The notes under the pieces: generated by a model
Databases searched by the model: none
What the model was told of the DNA's origin: nothing
What the model saw: only the letters and a program-made list of their open reading frames with translations
Source of the DNA: Aigarchaeota archaeon
GTDB lineage: Archaea > Thermoproteota > Nitrososphaeria_A > Caldarchaeales > Wolframiiraptoraceae
Length of the DNA: 58,167 nt
NCBI GenBank assembly: GCA_025058515.1
Contig: JANXDW010000031.1
Coordinates: forward strand, 1-58,167
Reading direction: 5' to 3'
Program-made: the position numbers and the translations under genes
Part shown: piece by piece, positions 24,032 to 33,016 of the stretch
How positions within the stretch are numbered: the first letter of the stretch is position 1
How the letters are laid out: every line of letters starts with the position of its first letter

Positions 24032-25402
24032 ATGTTTAATCCTCCTAAACATGATTATAGAAAGTTTTCATCCACCAAATTTAATAGAGAGGATGACGTA
24101 GATCGATTGAGGCGATTGGAAATATTTGAAGAAATGAAGCCTTCAGCATTTAGTAGACTTCCACCTAGACTTCAGGTAGATTTCTTTGAATATGCTGAAG
24201 AAGCAGCTAGAAGAACTATTAGAGAAGTTATCTCAGAAAGAGATAGACTCTCAAAGATTAAGGATTTATTAAAGTTTAGAGATATCCCAGAGATCTTGGA
24301 TAGAGATCTCAGAGTAGGAGCGGTTGATGGATCGTCTTCACCTACTTTTAGTGATAGACTAGGTTACAGGATCGGGGTTTACACTGCATGTTACATGGTC
24401 TTCGATGGACCTAACATAATCTCAGATAAAGATGATGAGAATATGGAGGGAGGGTATCTAATGGTAAATCAAGTTGGAAACATTTTGCAGACGAGAAAGA
24501 TCTTATCACTTCTAATGACTATTAAGGAGAGGGAGATGGCGTTGAAATGTTTAAAGAAGTATGATGTAGATCTACTTTTAGTCGACGGCTCATTCTACGG
24601 ATTTAGAACAAGATGTAGTGAGATAAAAAATGTCAATCTAGAAAAGATGGGGATAGAAGGATATAAGACTGGATTGGATTTGATAAACCGTGCACTTGTA
24701 CTTACTAGAGAGCTTATCAGAGTAGGTAAAGCTGTAGGTGTGATAAAAAGACTTAGAACTAGTGCAATAGATGGATGGCTACTATCAAATAGATGGAATA
24801 TAGATGATATACTGCATAGAAACGATCGGTCTATTCTCCGCACACTCTTACCTCCAGGAAGATATTTTGATTACAGAGACCTACTGGGAGAAGAGTGGAG
24901 TTACCTACACTATAGTAATCTCATCACATGGTACGATGAATTAAGAGAAAGAAACATAGTATCAAGAGACAGTTTAGAGGAGAGTAGATTAGAAGCTTTG
25001 AGATATGTTCACAAGAAATTAGAGACTCAGATTCGTACAGACTTGTGTCCTACTAATGTTGATGAAAAAGTTTCACGAGAGATGTGTAAGAGGTTGCTTA
25101 ATGAAATAACTAGTAGGATTAGGATACATGCTAGGCTTTCTCCATATGCTGCACCGATCTGTCTAGAATTAGGTGAGGAGATCGATCTCGATACCGTTCT
25201 AGCTTACACACTTAAGATTGTTAATAAAGCGACTGGCATACCATTCCCAATAGATCTAGTCGATGAAGTGATATCTGTTGATAAAGAGTTAGCAAAAGAG
25301 TTTGCAGAAGAAGTTGAGGCTAGGCTACTACTGGATTCGAGGATATCTTCAGAAGAGGTTGAGGCTAGGCTTGAACCATTGAATCCACAGAAGGAAGACT
25401 GA
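24032..25402 (+). CDS. nurA: NurA-domain nuclease
   Basis: This is a 456-residue protein of the NurA 5'-3' nuclease family. The RNase H-like core begins with 'RVGAVDGSSSPTF' (metal Asp99) and continues with 'VDLLLVDGSFYGFR' (Asp185), the two best-conserved NurA motifs. A helical N-terminus (residues 1-90) and the later 'GVIKRLRTSAIDGWLL' match the family. The C-terminus carries a short duplication of VEARL. NurA resects DNA ends together with HerA, here encoded 1 kb upstream. The start is ATG 24032; an inverted repeat lies just before it. Confidence 0.82.
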   Translation: MFNPPKHDYRKFSSTKFNREDDVDRLRRLEIFEEMKPSAFSRLPPRLQVDFFEYAEEAARRTIREVISERDRLSKIKDLLKFRDIPEILDRDLRVGAVDGSSSPTFSDRLGYRIGVYTACYMVFDGPNIISDKDDENMEGGYLMVNQVGNILQTRKILSLLMTIKEREMALKCLKKYDVDLLLVDGSFYGFRTRCSEIKNVNLEKMGIEGYKTGLDLINRALVLTRELIRVGKAVGVIKRLRTSAIDGWLLSNRWNIDDILHRNDRSILRTLLPPGRYFDYRDLLGEEWSYLHYSNLITWYDELRERNIVSRDSLEESRLEALRYVHKKLETQIRTDLCPTNVDEKVSREMCKRLLNEITSRIRIHARLSPYAAPICLELGEEIDLDTVLAYTLKIVNKATGIPFPIDLVDEVISVDKELAKEFAEEVEARLLLDSRISSEEVEARLEPLNPQKED

Positions 25403-25554
25403 TCAAGGGGAGACCAATATTATGTGTTCAAGATATCTTAGAGTATGTTCCATTCCTAAATGATGAGAATGATTATCATACGAGTTCTAAATTAGATCGA
25501 TCTCAACGTAAATAAATAAATCGTAGTATTTATCATCATCATATTAGAATTAGT

Positions 25555-26394
25555 ATGCTGTTGGGAGCTCATGTCTCAATATCTGGAACGATAGATAGAG
25601 CTGTCGATAGAGCTCGTGAACTAAAATGTACTACTTTCCAGTTGTTTACTAGAAATCCAAGAGGGTGGAAGGCGAAGAAATTGAAGAAAGAAGAGATTGA
25701 AGAATTTAAGAGGAAGATGAAAGAATATGGATATGGTTTAGCCGTCTCCCATATGCCATATCTCCCAAATATCTCTTCACCTCTTATACAGACGTATAAG
25801 AAATCATTATCCTCTCTTATAGAAGAGCTGGAGAGAGCTGGAGAGCTAAGTCTCAAGTACCTAGTTGTTCATATTGGAAGCCATTTGGGTAAAGGTCTCG
25901 ACATAGGGATTAAGAAAGCAGCTGAGTCTGTTAATACAGCTCTAAGTAAAGTAAACAATGATGTTGTAGTTTTGTTGGAGAATATGGCTGGACAGAGGAA
26001 TAGCGTAGGATCGAGATTCGAAGACATTAAGAGGATCCTTAACTTGATAGAGTATCCAGATAGGGTTGGTGTATGCTTTGATACATGTCATGCATTCGCT
26101 GCGGGATACGATTTGAGGACTAGAGAAGCAATAGAGAATACTCTTAGAGATTTTGATGAGATAATCGGTCTGAGACTTCTCAAAGCAGTTCACATCAATG
26201 ATTCTAAAGGAGATCTTGGAAGCCATCTAGATAGGCATGAACATATCGGTATGGGAAAGATTGGGGAAAACGGTTTTAGAGAACTATTCCATAATAAGTA
26301 CATTAGAGATCTTCCATTAATCCTTGAAACACCTGTTGATTCTAGAGGAAATTTCGCAACGAATCTTGCTAAATGTAGAGAACTTTACATATGA
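25555..26394 (+). CDS. nfo: endonuclease IV (AP endonuclease)
   Basis: This zinc-dependent AP endonuclease cleaves 5' of abasic sites in base excision repair. Its 279-residue TIM barrel begins LLGAHVSISGTIDRAVDRA, with metal-ligand motifs 'VVHIGSHLGKG', 'VLLENMAGQRNSVG', 'VCFDTCHAFAAGYD', 'HINDSKGDLGSHLDRHEHIG' and 'LILETPVD'. All family ligands appear to be present. The stop overlaps the start of the GtrA gene by ATGA, so the two are translationally coupled. Confidence 0.96.
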   Translation: MLLGAHVSISGTIDRAVDRARELKCTTFQLFTRNPRGWKAKKLKKEEIEEFKRKMKEYGYGLAVSHMPYLPNISSPLIQTYKKSLSSLIEELERAGELSLKYLVVHIGSHLGKGLDIGIKKAAESVNTALSKVNNDVVVLLENMAGQRNSVGSRFEDIKRILNLIEYPDRVGVCFDTCHAFAAGYDLRTREAIENTLRDFDEIIGLRLLKAVHINDSKGDLGSHLDRHEHIGMGKIGENGFRELFHNKYIRDLPLILETPVDSRGNFATNLAKCRELYI

Positions 26395-26837
26395 AAAATG
26401 TGATTGAGATGAAGTATCTAAATAAGTTATTCACTAAGATTGTGAAGAAGATATTTTCTCCAGAGTTTTTAAAGTTCAATATAGTAGGAGGTATAGGTGT
26501 GGTTGTTAACATGGTCTCATATATCGTGCTGAACGATTGGCTTGCAATACACTACATGCTTGCTGGAGCTCTATCTACAGAGATCTCCATAATTAATAAT
26601 TTTCTATTAAATGATCTATGGACTTTCAGAAGTAGAAGTAGAAAGAACAGTATGTTGATTAGAGCTGGATTATTCCATGCTTCCCGTATCTTCGGGATGG
26701 TTGTAACACTTGCTACGCTATACCTATTAGTAGATATCTTTAATATGAATGATCTAGTAGCTTACTTGATAGCTATAGGGTTAGGTGTACTTGTAAACTT
26801 TTACACTAGCGATGTATATGTATGGTCTGGTAAATAG
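26391..26837 (+). CDS. GtrA-family membrane protein
   Basis: This is a 148-residue protein with four membrane helices and the GtrA signature: 'FLKFNIVGGIGVVVNMVSYIVLND' then 'STEISIINNFLLNDLWTF', with a basic segment SRSRKNS between the helix pairs. GtrA proteins are thought to help move lipid-linked sugars across membranes or act with glycosyltransferases; no glycosyltransferase is adjacent here. It is coupled to nfo by an ATGA overlap. Its 3' end overlaps the end of the convergent ThiW gene by about 32 bases. Confidence 0.85.
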   Translation: MKNVIEMKYLNKLFTKIVKKIFSPEFLKFNIVGGIGVVVNMVSYIVLNDWLAIHYMLAGALSTEISIINNFLLNDLWTFRSRSRKNSMLIRAGLFHASRIFGMVVTLATLYLLVDIFNMNDLVAYLIAIGLGVLVNFYTSDVYVWSGK

Positions 26838-27411
26838 CTTTAGCAGCTTTATACTTCTTCTCCATTGATACACTCAATGTAGCTATTACTCCAAGTCTAT
26901 CTAGTGTCAAAATTGTTACGTATCCTATGATCGAGCCTGGGACTGAGCTTGCCGCCCATCCAGCCCAGAAGATTGGTAGTAGATTTAGAATACCTTCTTT
27001 CTGCGTAAGCTCTAGCAGTCTTACATCACCTATCAAAGGTGCGAAGATTAATAATGCGAATGTTCCACCTATTAATACAGTCCCAATCGGCTCTAAGAAT
27101 GCTGCAGAATATTTCACAAATCTATTTCTAGACTTTCTAGTGAAGATGTATCCTAGTCCTACAAGTATCCCACCTGGTATTCCACCTGGGAAAGCGTAGA
27201 GAGTACCTATTCCAAGCATATTTCTGATAGTGCCGATGAATATTGCTGTTAAAGCAGCCCACCATGGTCCTATGGTTACACCACTTAAAACATTTACAAA
27301 GTGTTGTGTTGGATATGCTTTTGTTGTAAGAAATTGAAACCAGAAGAATGGTGCTAAAGATACTCCGAGAGCTGTAAAGACAGCTAATAAAGCTATCTTT
27401 CTAGTATGCAT
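26806..27411 (-). CDS. thiW: ThiW-type ECF substrate-binding membrane protein
   Basis: This is a 201-residue membrane protein, predicted as the S-component of an energy-coupling-factor transporter for hydroxyethylthiazole, a thiamine precursor. Family features are TQHFVNVLSGVTIGPWWA, 'GTIRNMLGIGTLYAFPGGIPG' and 'WAASSVPGSIIGY'. The last about 25 residues are basic and tail-like. The EcfA and EcfT partners are not in the window; S-components often share a distant energising module. I looked for a TPP riboswitch in its leader and saw none. A ThiD-ThiN gene lies 2 kb away. Confidence 0.85.
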   Translation of the reverse strand: MHTRKIALLAVFTALGVSLAPFFWFQFLTTKAYPTQHFVNVLSGVTIGPWWAALTAIFIGTIRNMLGIGTLYAFPGGIPGGILVGLGYIFTRKSRNRFVKYSAAFLEPIGTVLIGGTFALLIFAPLIGDVRLLELTQKEGILNLLPIFWAGWAASSVPGSIIGYVTILTLDRLGVIATLSVSMEKKYKAAKAIYQTIHIHR

Positions 27412-27620
27412 CCAATCTCGGAAACTTAGATCTTAAAAGAACTTTATAAGTAATAGTATAAGTGTGTGATAATATTATTAAAATCAAGTTAAGAAAGAGA
27501 TATCTTGATGAATGCTTACCAAAGAATCTCTAATAGTTCTTAGTTTGAAGAGAGTATCTTTACTTTGAATTGAGAGAATCGTAAAACTCTTACCTTGGTA
27601 GAACATTATGAATATCGGAT

Positions 27621-28946
27621 ATGACTAAGAAGAGAGTAATAATAATGGGTGCAGCTGGGAGAGATTTCCACAACTTTAATATGTATTTCAAGGATAATCG
27701 AGATTATGAAGTAGTTGCGTTCACAGTATCTCAGATACCTGGGTTGAGTGGAAGAATATATCCTGAAGAATTGGCTGGTCCAAACTATCCATCAGGTATA
27801 CCAATTTACTCTGAAGAGATGATAGTAGATCTTATCAAGAGATATGATGTCGATGTAGTAGTCTTATCTTATAGTGATCTAACTTATGAGGATGTAATGC
27901 GTAAGGCTTCGCAAGTTTTAGCAGCTGGAGCAGACTTCATGTTGCTTGGACCTAGAAACACTATGCTGGAACCACCTATCCCAACGATTGCGGTTACTGC
28001 AGTTAGAACAGGTGCTGGTAAAAGTACTGTAACTAGAAAGATTGCCTCTATATTGAAGAAATGGAGTATAAGATTTAATATTGTTAGACATCCTATGCCG
28101 TATAGTAAGATGTTGAGATATCGAGTGCAAAAGTTTAGTTCGTTTGATGACTTAGATAAGTATGAGTGTACTATTGAAGAGAGGGAAGAGTATGAGCCTC
28201 ATATAGAGATGGGGAATACAGTTTACGCTGGAGTAGATTATCGAGAAGTTTTAAGAGAAGCTTCGAAGGGTGTAGATATCCTACTATGGGATGGTGGAAA
28301 TAACGACTTCCCATTCTTTAAGCCGAGTCTACTGATAACTGTTGCAGACGCTCTTAGACCAGGTCAAGAAATCTCAACATATCCAGGAGAAGTAAATATT
28401 AGGATGGCTGATGTAATCATAATAAACAAGGTGAATGCATCAGATCCAGAGAATGTAAAGAAGATAGAAGAAAACGTAAAGAAAGTAAATGAGCGTGCAT
28501 TAATCATCAAAGCATCTTCTAAGCTTTATGTATCAGATCCTAAAGCTATTGAAGGGAGAAGGGTGCTGGTAGTTGAAGATGGTCCGACCGTGACTCATGG
28601 AGGGATGAGCTACTCGATTGGATTGATCGCTGCGAGAATGTATGGTGCTGGAGAGATAATAGATCCTAGAGATTATGCTGTAGGATCTATTAGAGAAGTA
28701 TACCGTATCTATAACCATATTGGTCCAGTTCTTCCAGCTGTAGGTTATAGTAGAGAGCAGATAAAAGAACTTCAAGAGACTATTAGTAAAATTGATTGCG
28801 ACTTAGTTATACTCGGTACTCCTATAAACTTAGGTAGATTGATGAATCTAGATAAGCCTTGTATCAGAGTTCGGTATGAGCTTGAAGAGATAACGAAACC
28901 TGACCTTGAAGATGTATTGAGGAATATGGGGATCTTGAAGAGTTGA
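27621..28946 (+). CDS. COG2403-family P-loop protein (cyclic-DPG synthetase-like)
   Basis: This is a 441-residue protein with a Rossmann-like N-terminal domain (RVIIMGAAGRDFHNFNMYF; 'VVVLSYSDLTYEDVM') followed by a P-loop NTPase domain with 'IAVTAVRTGAGKSTVTRKIA' and 'DILLWDGGNNDFPFF'. This matches the COG2403 family, often annotated as cyclic 2,3-diphosphoglycerate synthetase because of similarity to the methanogen enzyme. In organisms without cyclic DPG the role is unknown, and I do not assign that reaction here. A small P-loop protein gene follows six bases later and ThiD-ThiN follows that, so the three probably form one transcript. Confidence 0.75.
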   Translation: MTKKRVIIMGAAGRDFHNFNMYFKDNRDYEVVAFTVSQIPGLSGRIYPEELAGPNYPSGIPIYSEEMIVDLIKRYDVDVVVLSYSDLTYEDVMRKASQVLAAGADFMLLGPRNTMLEPPIPTIAVTAVRTGAGKSTVTRKIASILKKWSIRFNIVRHPMPYSKMLRYRVQKFSSFDDLDKYECTIEEREEYEPHIEMGNTVYAGVDYREVLREASKGVDILLWDGGNNDFPFFKPSLLITVADALRPGQEISTYPGEVNIRMADVIIINKVNASDPENVKKIEENVKKVNERALIIKASSKLYVSDPKAIEGRRVLVVEDGPTVTHGGMSYSIGLIAARMYGAGEIIDPRDYAVGSIREVYRIYNHIGPVLPAVGYSREQIKELQETISKIDCDLVILGTPINLGRLMNLDKPCIRVRYELEEITKPDLEDVLRNMGILKS

Positions 28947-28952
28947 AGTTTA

Positions 28953-29492
28953 TTGGAAGAGTTCTTAGATAAGAAGACTCTTGTATTAGGTGAGGTTGGA
29001 ACTGGTAAGACGACCTTCTTGATAAGATTCCTTGAGTTCTTGATAGAGAACAGTTATAGTAGAGATGTCACGGTTATCGATATGGCCCCTTCGAAAAATT
29101 ATGGAGTAGGAGGAGCTATTGTAGAGTATACCGACATCGTCTTAAATGTAAAGTATCTTAGACCTAGTAACATATGGCCTCCTAGACTCTTAGGGAGAGA
29201 TAAGATAGAAGTCTTAAAGTACTCTGAAGAGAATGTGAAGAATCTTGAACCTTTAATAGAAGAATTCATCTCCAATCCAACAAAGATCCTTTTAATAAAC
29301 GATCTAACGATATATCTTCATGCTGGAGATATTGAGAAAATCTTCAAGGTTATTGATTTATCGAGAACATTCATGGCTACGGCTTATGAAGGTGTCAAGC
29401 TAGAAGATGATAAGGGATCAAGTATAACTGAAAAAGAGAGACGTCTACTCAATATGTTGAAGAAGAGAGTAGATAATATTGTAAAATTCTAG
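28953..29492 (+). CDS. small conserved P-loop NTPase
   Basis: This is a 179-residue protein with Walker A GEVGTGKT near residue 15 and a Walker B-like strand 'TKILLINDLTIYLH'. 'TVIDMAPSKNYGVGG' follows the P-loop. It is too small to carry extra domains. I recognise no named family. It starts with TTG six bases after the COG2403 gene, and ThiD-ThiN follows 11 bases later, so it is almost certainly co-transcribed and may be a partner of the COG2403 protein. Confidence 0.7.
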   Translation: MEEFLDKKTLVLGEVGTGKTTFLIRFLEFLIENSYSRDVTVIDMAPSKNYGVGGAIVEYTDIVLNVKYLRPSNIWPPRLLGRDKIEVLKYSEENVKNLEPLIEEFISNPTKILLINDLTIYLHAGDIEKIFKVIDLSRTFMATAYEGVKLEDDKGSSITEKERRLLNMLKKRVDNIVKF

Positions 29493-29503
29493 TACGTTAT
29501 AAG

Positions 29504-30910
29504 TTGATGATGTCTAGATTTATTAGAAGGGCTCGAGAATATATTTCTAGCATGAGGATTCCGAGAGCATTAACTGTAGCAGGGTCGGATTCAGGTGGAG
29601 GAGCAGGTATACAAGCAGACTTGAAGACTTTTGCAGCTCTAGGCGTACACGGTATGTCGGCTATAACTTCTATTACAGCTCAGAATACAAAAGCTGTAAC
29701 GATGGTTCACGATGTACCATTAGAGATTATAAGAGAACAGATAAGAGTCGTAGTTGAAGATATTGGTGTAGATGCAGTTAAGACCGGTATGCTCCATACC
29801 TCTGAGATAATATCTGTGGTTGCAGAAGAATTGGAGAAGATAGATGCTCCGATAGTCGTTGACCCCGTGATGATAGCTAAGAGTGGTGCAAAGCTTCTAA
29901 GAGATGATGCTATAGAGAGTTTAGTAAAGAAGATTATTCCCATCGCTACCGTTGTAACCCCGAATGCTAGAGAGGCTGAAGCATTAAGCGGGATCAAGGT
30001 AAAGGATATTGAAGACCAGAAGAAAGCAGCTAAAATAATATCTGAACTAGGTCCGAGAGCAGTGGTTGTTAAGGGAGGACACATAGATGGTAGAGAAGTC
30101 TTGGATATACTATATTATCGAGGAGAGTTTATAGTATATAGTAGAGACAGGGTTGTGACTAAGAATACTCATGGAACAGGATGTACATTTGCTTCAGCTA
30201 TAGCTGCACAACTAGCGAAAGGTTACGATATTCCTGAAGCAGTTCAAGTTGCAAAAGAGTTTGTTACGAATGCTATTATCCACGGCTTAGAGATAGGTGG
30301 AGGCCATGGCCCTGTTAATCCTACTGGAAAGATCGTGAGAGATGGAGATAGATACAAAGTGTTGGAGAATATTAGAGAAGCCTTGAAGATTATTGAAGAA
30401 TCTAAGTGGATGGCTGACCTTATCCCTGAATCTCAGAGCAATCTCGTAATGGCCATAGAGAATGCAGAAACCTTAGAAGATGTTGTAGGAATTCCTGGAA
30501 GAATCGTTAAAGTAGATGGGAGGGCAAGAGCATCATCTTGTCCATGGTTTAATTCATCTAGACACCTAGCGAGAGCGGTATTAACGATAATGAAGTATTT
30601 TCCACAGATTAGGTCTGCGATCAATATAAGGTATGATGAAGAGCTTGTTAAGACTGCTAGAGAGCTTGGCATGTCTATTAGTAGTTATGATAGGAGAGAA
30701 GAACCTCTTGAAGTTAAGAGTGTTGAGGGAGGGACTATTCCTTGGGGTGTGAAGACTGCTTTAGAGAAAGCTTCATGGAAAGCTGTAGACTTAATCTACC
30801 ATTTAGGAGATTGGGGGAAGGAACCTATGATCATTATATTCGGTAGAGATGCTTTAGATGTTGTTAAGAAGCTGGAGAAGATAATATTAAAATGGAGAAA
30901 AATGGTTTGA
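29504..30910 (+). CDS. thiDN: ThiD-ThiN fusion: HMP-P kinase / thiamine-phosphate synthase
   Basis: This is a 468-residue bifunctional enzyme of thiamine synthesis. Residues about 17-275 are a ribokinase-fold ThiD: '[21 protein letters not shown]', '[10 protein letters not shown]', '[10 protein letters not shown]', and anion-hole [12 protein letters not shown]. Residues about 290-460 are ThiN, the archaeal thiamine-phosphate synthase domain: '[12 protein letters not shown]', '[15 protein letters not shown]', '[16 protein letters not shown]', '[26 protein letters not shown]'. ThiD phosphorylates hydroxymethylpyrimidine phosphate and ThiN joins it to the thiazole. The ThiW gene nearby would bring in the thiazole, which suggests salvage. 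Confidence 0.95.
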   Translation: MMMSRFIRRAREYISSMRIPRALTVAGSDSGGGAGIQADLKTFAALGVHGMSAITSITAQNTKAVTMVHDVPLEIIREQIRVVVEDIGVDAVKTGMLHTSEIISVVAEELEKIDAPIVVDPVMIAKSGAKLLRDDAIESLVKKIIPIATVVTPNAREAEALSGIKVKDIEDQKKAAKIISELGPRAVVVKGGHIDGREVLDILYYRGEFIVYSRDRVVTKNTHGTGCTFASAIAAQLAKGYDIPEAVQVAKEFVTNAIIHGLEIGGGHGPVNPTGKIVRDGDRYKVLENIREALKIIEESKWMADLIPESQSNLVMAIENAETLEDVVGIPGRIVKVDGRARASSCPWFNSSRHLARAVLTIMKYFPQIRSAINIRYDEELVKTARELGMSISSYDRREEPLEVKSVEGGTIPWGVKTALEKASWKAVDLIYHLGDWGKEPMIIIFGRDALDVVKKLEKIILKWRKMV

Positions 30911-31016
30911 GAGAACTCATCATCACTTCTCTCTACTAGATGTTGTGATTAGATGAATTTATAGATAAGATATAGATAGGATTCAGCTCTCTAGGAATAG
31001 ATTAAAACTTCTAATA

Positions 31017-32546
31017 TTATTCACTCATTTTAGGTATTGCTTCTAATCTTACTTCAAGCTTTCTAGCAATTTTTAAAAGTTTGTTTTGACATTTCTTGAG
31101 ATATGTTCTGTAGAATCTATCAGGTATGTAGATTCTTATCGTTTCTTCATCTTCTTCCAGCTCGTATTCAGGTATGTACCTACTGAGCACTTTAGAGATC
31201 TGTTTAATATGGTGGCTTCCCTCTTCTTTACCTCCTGTTACTGGAACTATAAATGTTCTCTCACCGAATACATATAATTCGTATTTTGGCTCATTTGTTA
31301 AGAAGTCTTTAACTATTACTGTAGGTCTAGCTAAGTCTGCTTTCTTCAAGCCAGCTGGAACCTTCACCACTATCTCAAGGGTGTAGATCTCTGCGACCTC
31401 GCCTTTATCCATGAAGATTACAGTATCTATTATTGATGGGAGAATCCCTACGTCCACTTTATTCGCTATACGTTGAATAGCATCTATAGGTGTCGTTGCA
31501 TGTATTACTCCAACCATCCCTATACCTGCATATCTTAAATCTATGAATAAGCCAAAATCTTCTGAACCTCTAATCTCATCAAATATAGTGTAGTCAGGTC
31601 TACTTAAGAGTAGGACATCATGAAGCTCATTCTCTTTAGATGCAGATTTAGAGTACTGGGTGATCTCTGGTGAGACATTTAAGTCTCTAGGACTTTCAAT
31701 CGTTTTAACGATCTTATTCATACGTCTATAATGTTCAGCTAAAGCTTGAGCGAAGGTTGATTTACCCATACCTGGAGGACCTGCTATCAAGATTCCTTCA
31801 GCATGAGCTTCAAGTCTCTCGATTACTTCTCTTGGAAGATTATAATCTCTCAAGTTTTTCTTTAAGATGGGTCTAACGACTGTTAACTCGAATCCATCTG
31901 AGAATGGCGGTCTAGTTACTACTATCCTATAATCTCTTAACTGGAAGATCTTAACTCCCGATTTATCGATCTCTAGGAAGGAGTCAACTCCGAAAGAAGT
32001 ATATGCTTCTTTCATTAAGTGAGCTATAAGTAGTTCTAGGTCTTCACGGTTCATAGGTTTATCCGATATCTCTTCTAATTTCCATCTTCCTGGAATACCC
32101 TTCTTTACTCTTGGTGGTAGACCTTCCTTCAAGTGGATGCTCATAACGTCTTCAGAGAATAGAACATCTATGTTAAATGGTGGAGGGGGTAGGTCATATA
32201 TTACGTTGACATCTATAGATTGAGCTAACTTTGCGGTTATAGGGTCGCATGTAACCAAGGTTGCTCTAAGCTTCTTAGCTTCTTCAATAAGTCCAAGTCT
32301 CTTATTATTAAGCTTCTCATCTATTTCTCCTATATAGGTTATCTCTACATTGTATGATTTACATGTTCTCTCTAGGTCTTCTAAACCTTCTATTGCTAAT
32401 GTATCTCCTTCTGAAGCCTCTTTCTCAATCTCCGAGAGTAGTAGCCTATGGATTATCAATCTACCTTTGAGTAAACCTTCTCTTACTAGATGAGATGCTA
32501 CCTTAAGCTGTATCGCTGAGAGGTCTATAAGCGCTTGCTCCACCAT
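31017..32546 (-). CDS. PINA: PIN-domain/KH-domain ATPase
   Basis: This is a 509-residue protein with an N-terminal PIN domain ('ALIDLSAIQLKV', 'ATLVTCDPITAKLA'), a VirB11/PilT-like ATPase (Walker A GPPGMGKS near 260, 'DYTIFDEIRG' as Walker B, 'GVIHATTPIDAIQRI') and a C-terminal KH-like region (DETIRIYIPDRFYRTYLKK). This is the archaeal COG1855 family. A Sulfolobus member, PINA, is a hexameric ATPase that drives Holliday-junction migration. It acts in DNA repair rather than pilus assembly. It is transcribed from the minus strand and stands alone. Confidence 0.87.
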   Translation of the reverse strand: MVEQALIDLSAIQLKVASHLVREGLLKGRLIIHRLLLSEIEKEASEGDTLAIEGLEDLERTCKSYNVEITYIGEIDEKLNNKRLGLIEEAKKLRATLVTCDPITAKLAQSIDVNVIYDLPPPPFNIDVLFSEDVMSIHLKEGLPPRVKKGIPGRWKLEEISDKPMNREDLELLIAHLMKEAYTSFGVDSFLEIDKSGVKIFQLRDYRIVVTRPPFSDGFELTVVRPILKKNLRDYNLPREVIERLEAHAEGILIAGPPGMGKSTFAQALAEHYRRMNKIVKTIESPRDLNVSPEITQYSKSASKENELHDVLLLSRPDYTIFDEIRGSEDFGLFIDLRYAGIGMVGVIHATTPIDAIQRIANKVDVGILPSIIDTVIFMDKGEVAEIYTLEIVVKVPAGLKKADLARPTVIVKDFLTNEPKYELYVFGERTFIVPVTGGKEEGSHHIKQISKVLSRYIPEYELEEDEETIRIYIPDRFYRTYLKKCQNKLLKIARKLEVRLEAIPKMSE

Positions 32547-32663
32547 GATTTATCCTACCCAATTTCACTTGTCTAAAAAATCTATGAACCACCTAATAAA
32601 CTAGTCTACTCATCTAGAAATTGCAATGAATATGTTAATTGCATTTAATCATAGAAAAATCTA

Positions 32664-32963
32664 TTAATCTTTGCCTTCCGATTCTTCAACCTTATATCTT
32701 ACAAGGAATTTATCATCATCTAACTGTTGATAATCCATTAGAGTAGCTCTATAGTCTCTGGTCACTCTCTCCATCTCGTAGACGAAGTCTTCAAGATAAT
32801 CTACGAAACCACATGTATGGCACAAGCTCCCAGAGATCTTTAATAAAACTTCATCACCTTCTATCTTTACTAGCTCAGCTTCTGCTACTGAACCTCTATA
32901 CTTATTAAATTCCTTGATAGTTTTTAGAACTGCTTCTCTAAGCTTCAACATCATCGATGACAT
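32664..32963 (-). CDS. small conserved-looking protein with CHTC motif
   Basis: This is a 99-residue protein, family not recognised. A basic helical start (MLKLREAVLKTIKEFNKYRG) leads to strands 'EAELVKIEGDEVLLKISGSLCHTCGFVDYLEDFV', followed by a charged C-terminus. The Cys-x-x-Cys and the strand-rich middle could bind a metal or form a disulfide. It lies upstream of the PINA gene in the same direction (117-base gap) and is divergent from trm5. Confidence 0.65.
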   Translation of the reverse strand: MSSMMLKLREAVLKTIKEFNKYRGSVAEAELVKIEGDEVLLKISGSLCHTCGFVDYLEDFVYEMERVTRDYRATLMDYQQLDDDKFLVRYKVEESEGKD

Positions 32964-33016
32964 CTAATAATAGATAATTTTAAGTTTTCCTATCAACGGA
33001 TACTTTTGTAAGAAGA

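Noticed and set aside
25455-25500. C/D-box guide RNA suggested by AATGATGAGAATGATTATCA
   Set aside because: A box C-like TGATGA is present, but no CTGA box D at a suitable distance and no terminal stem is visible.
27412-27620. TPP riboswitch in the ThiW leader
   Set aside because: The conserved CTGAGA and ACCTGAT...GGATAATGCC-type elements are not found on the minus strand.
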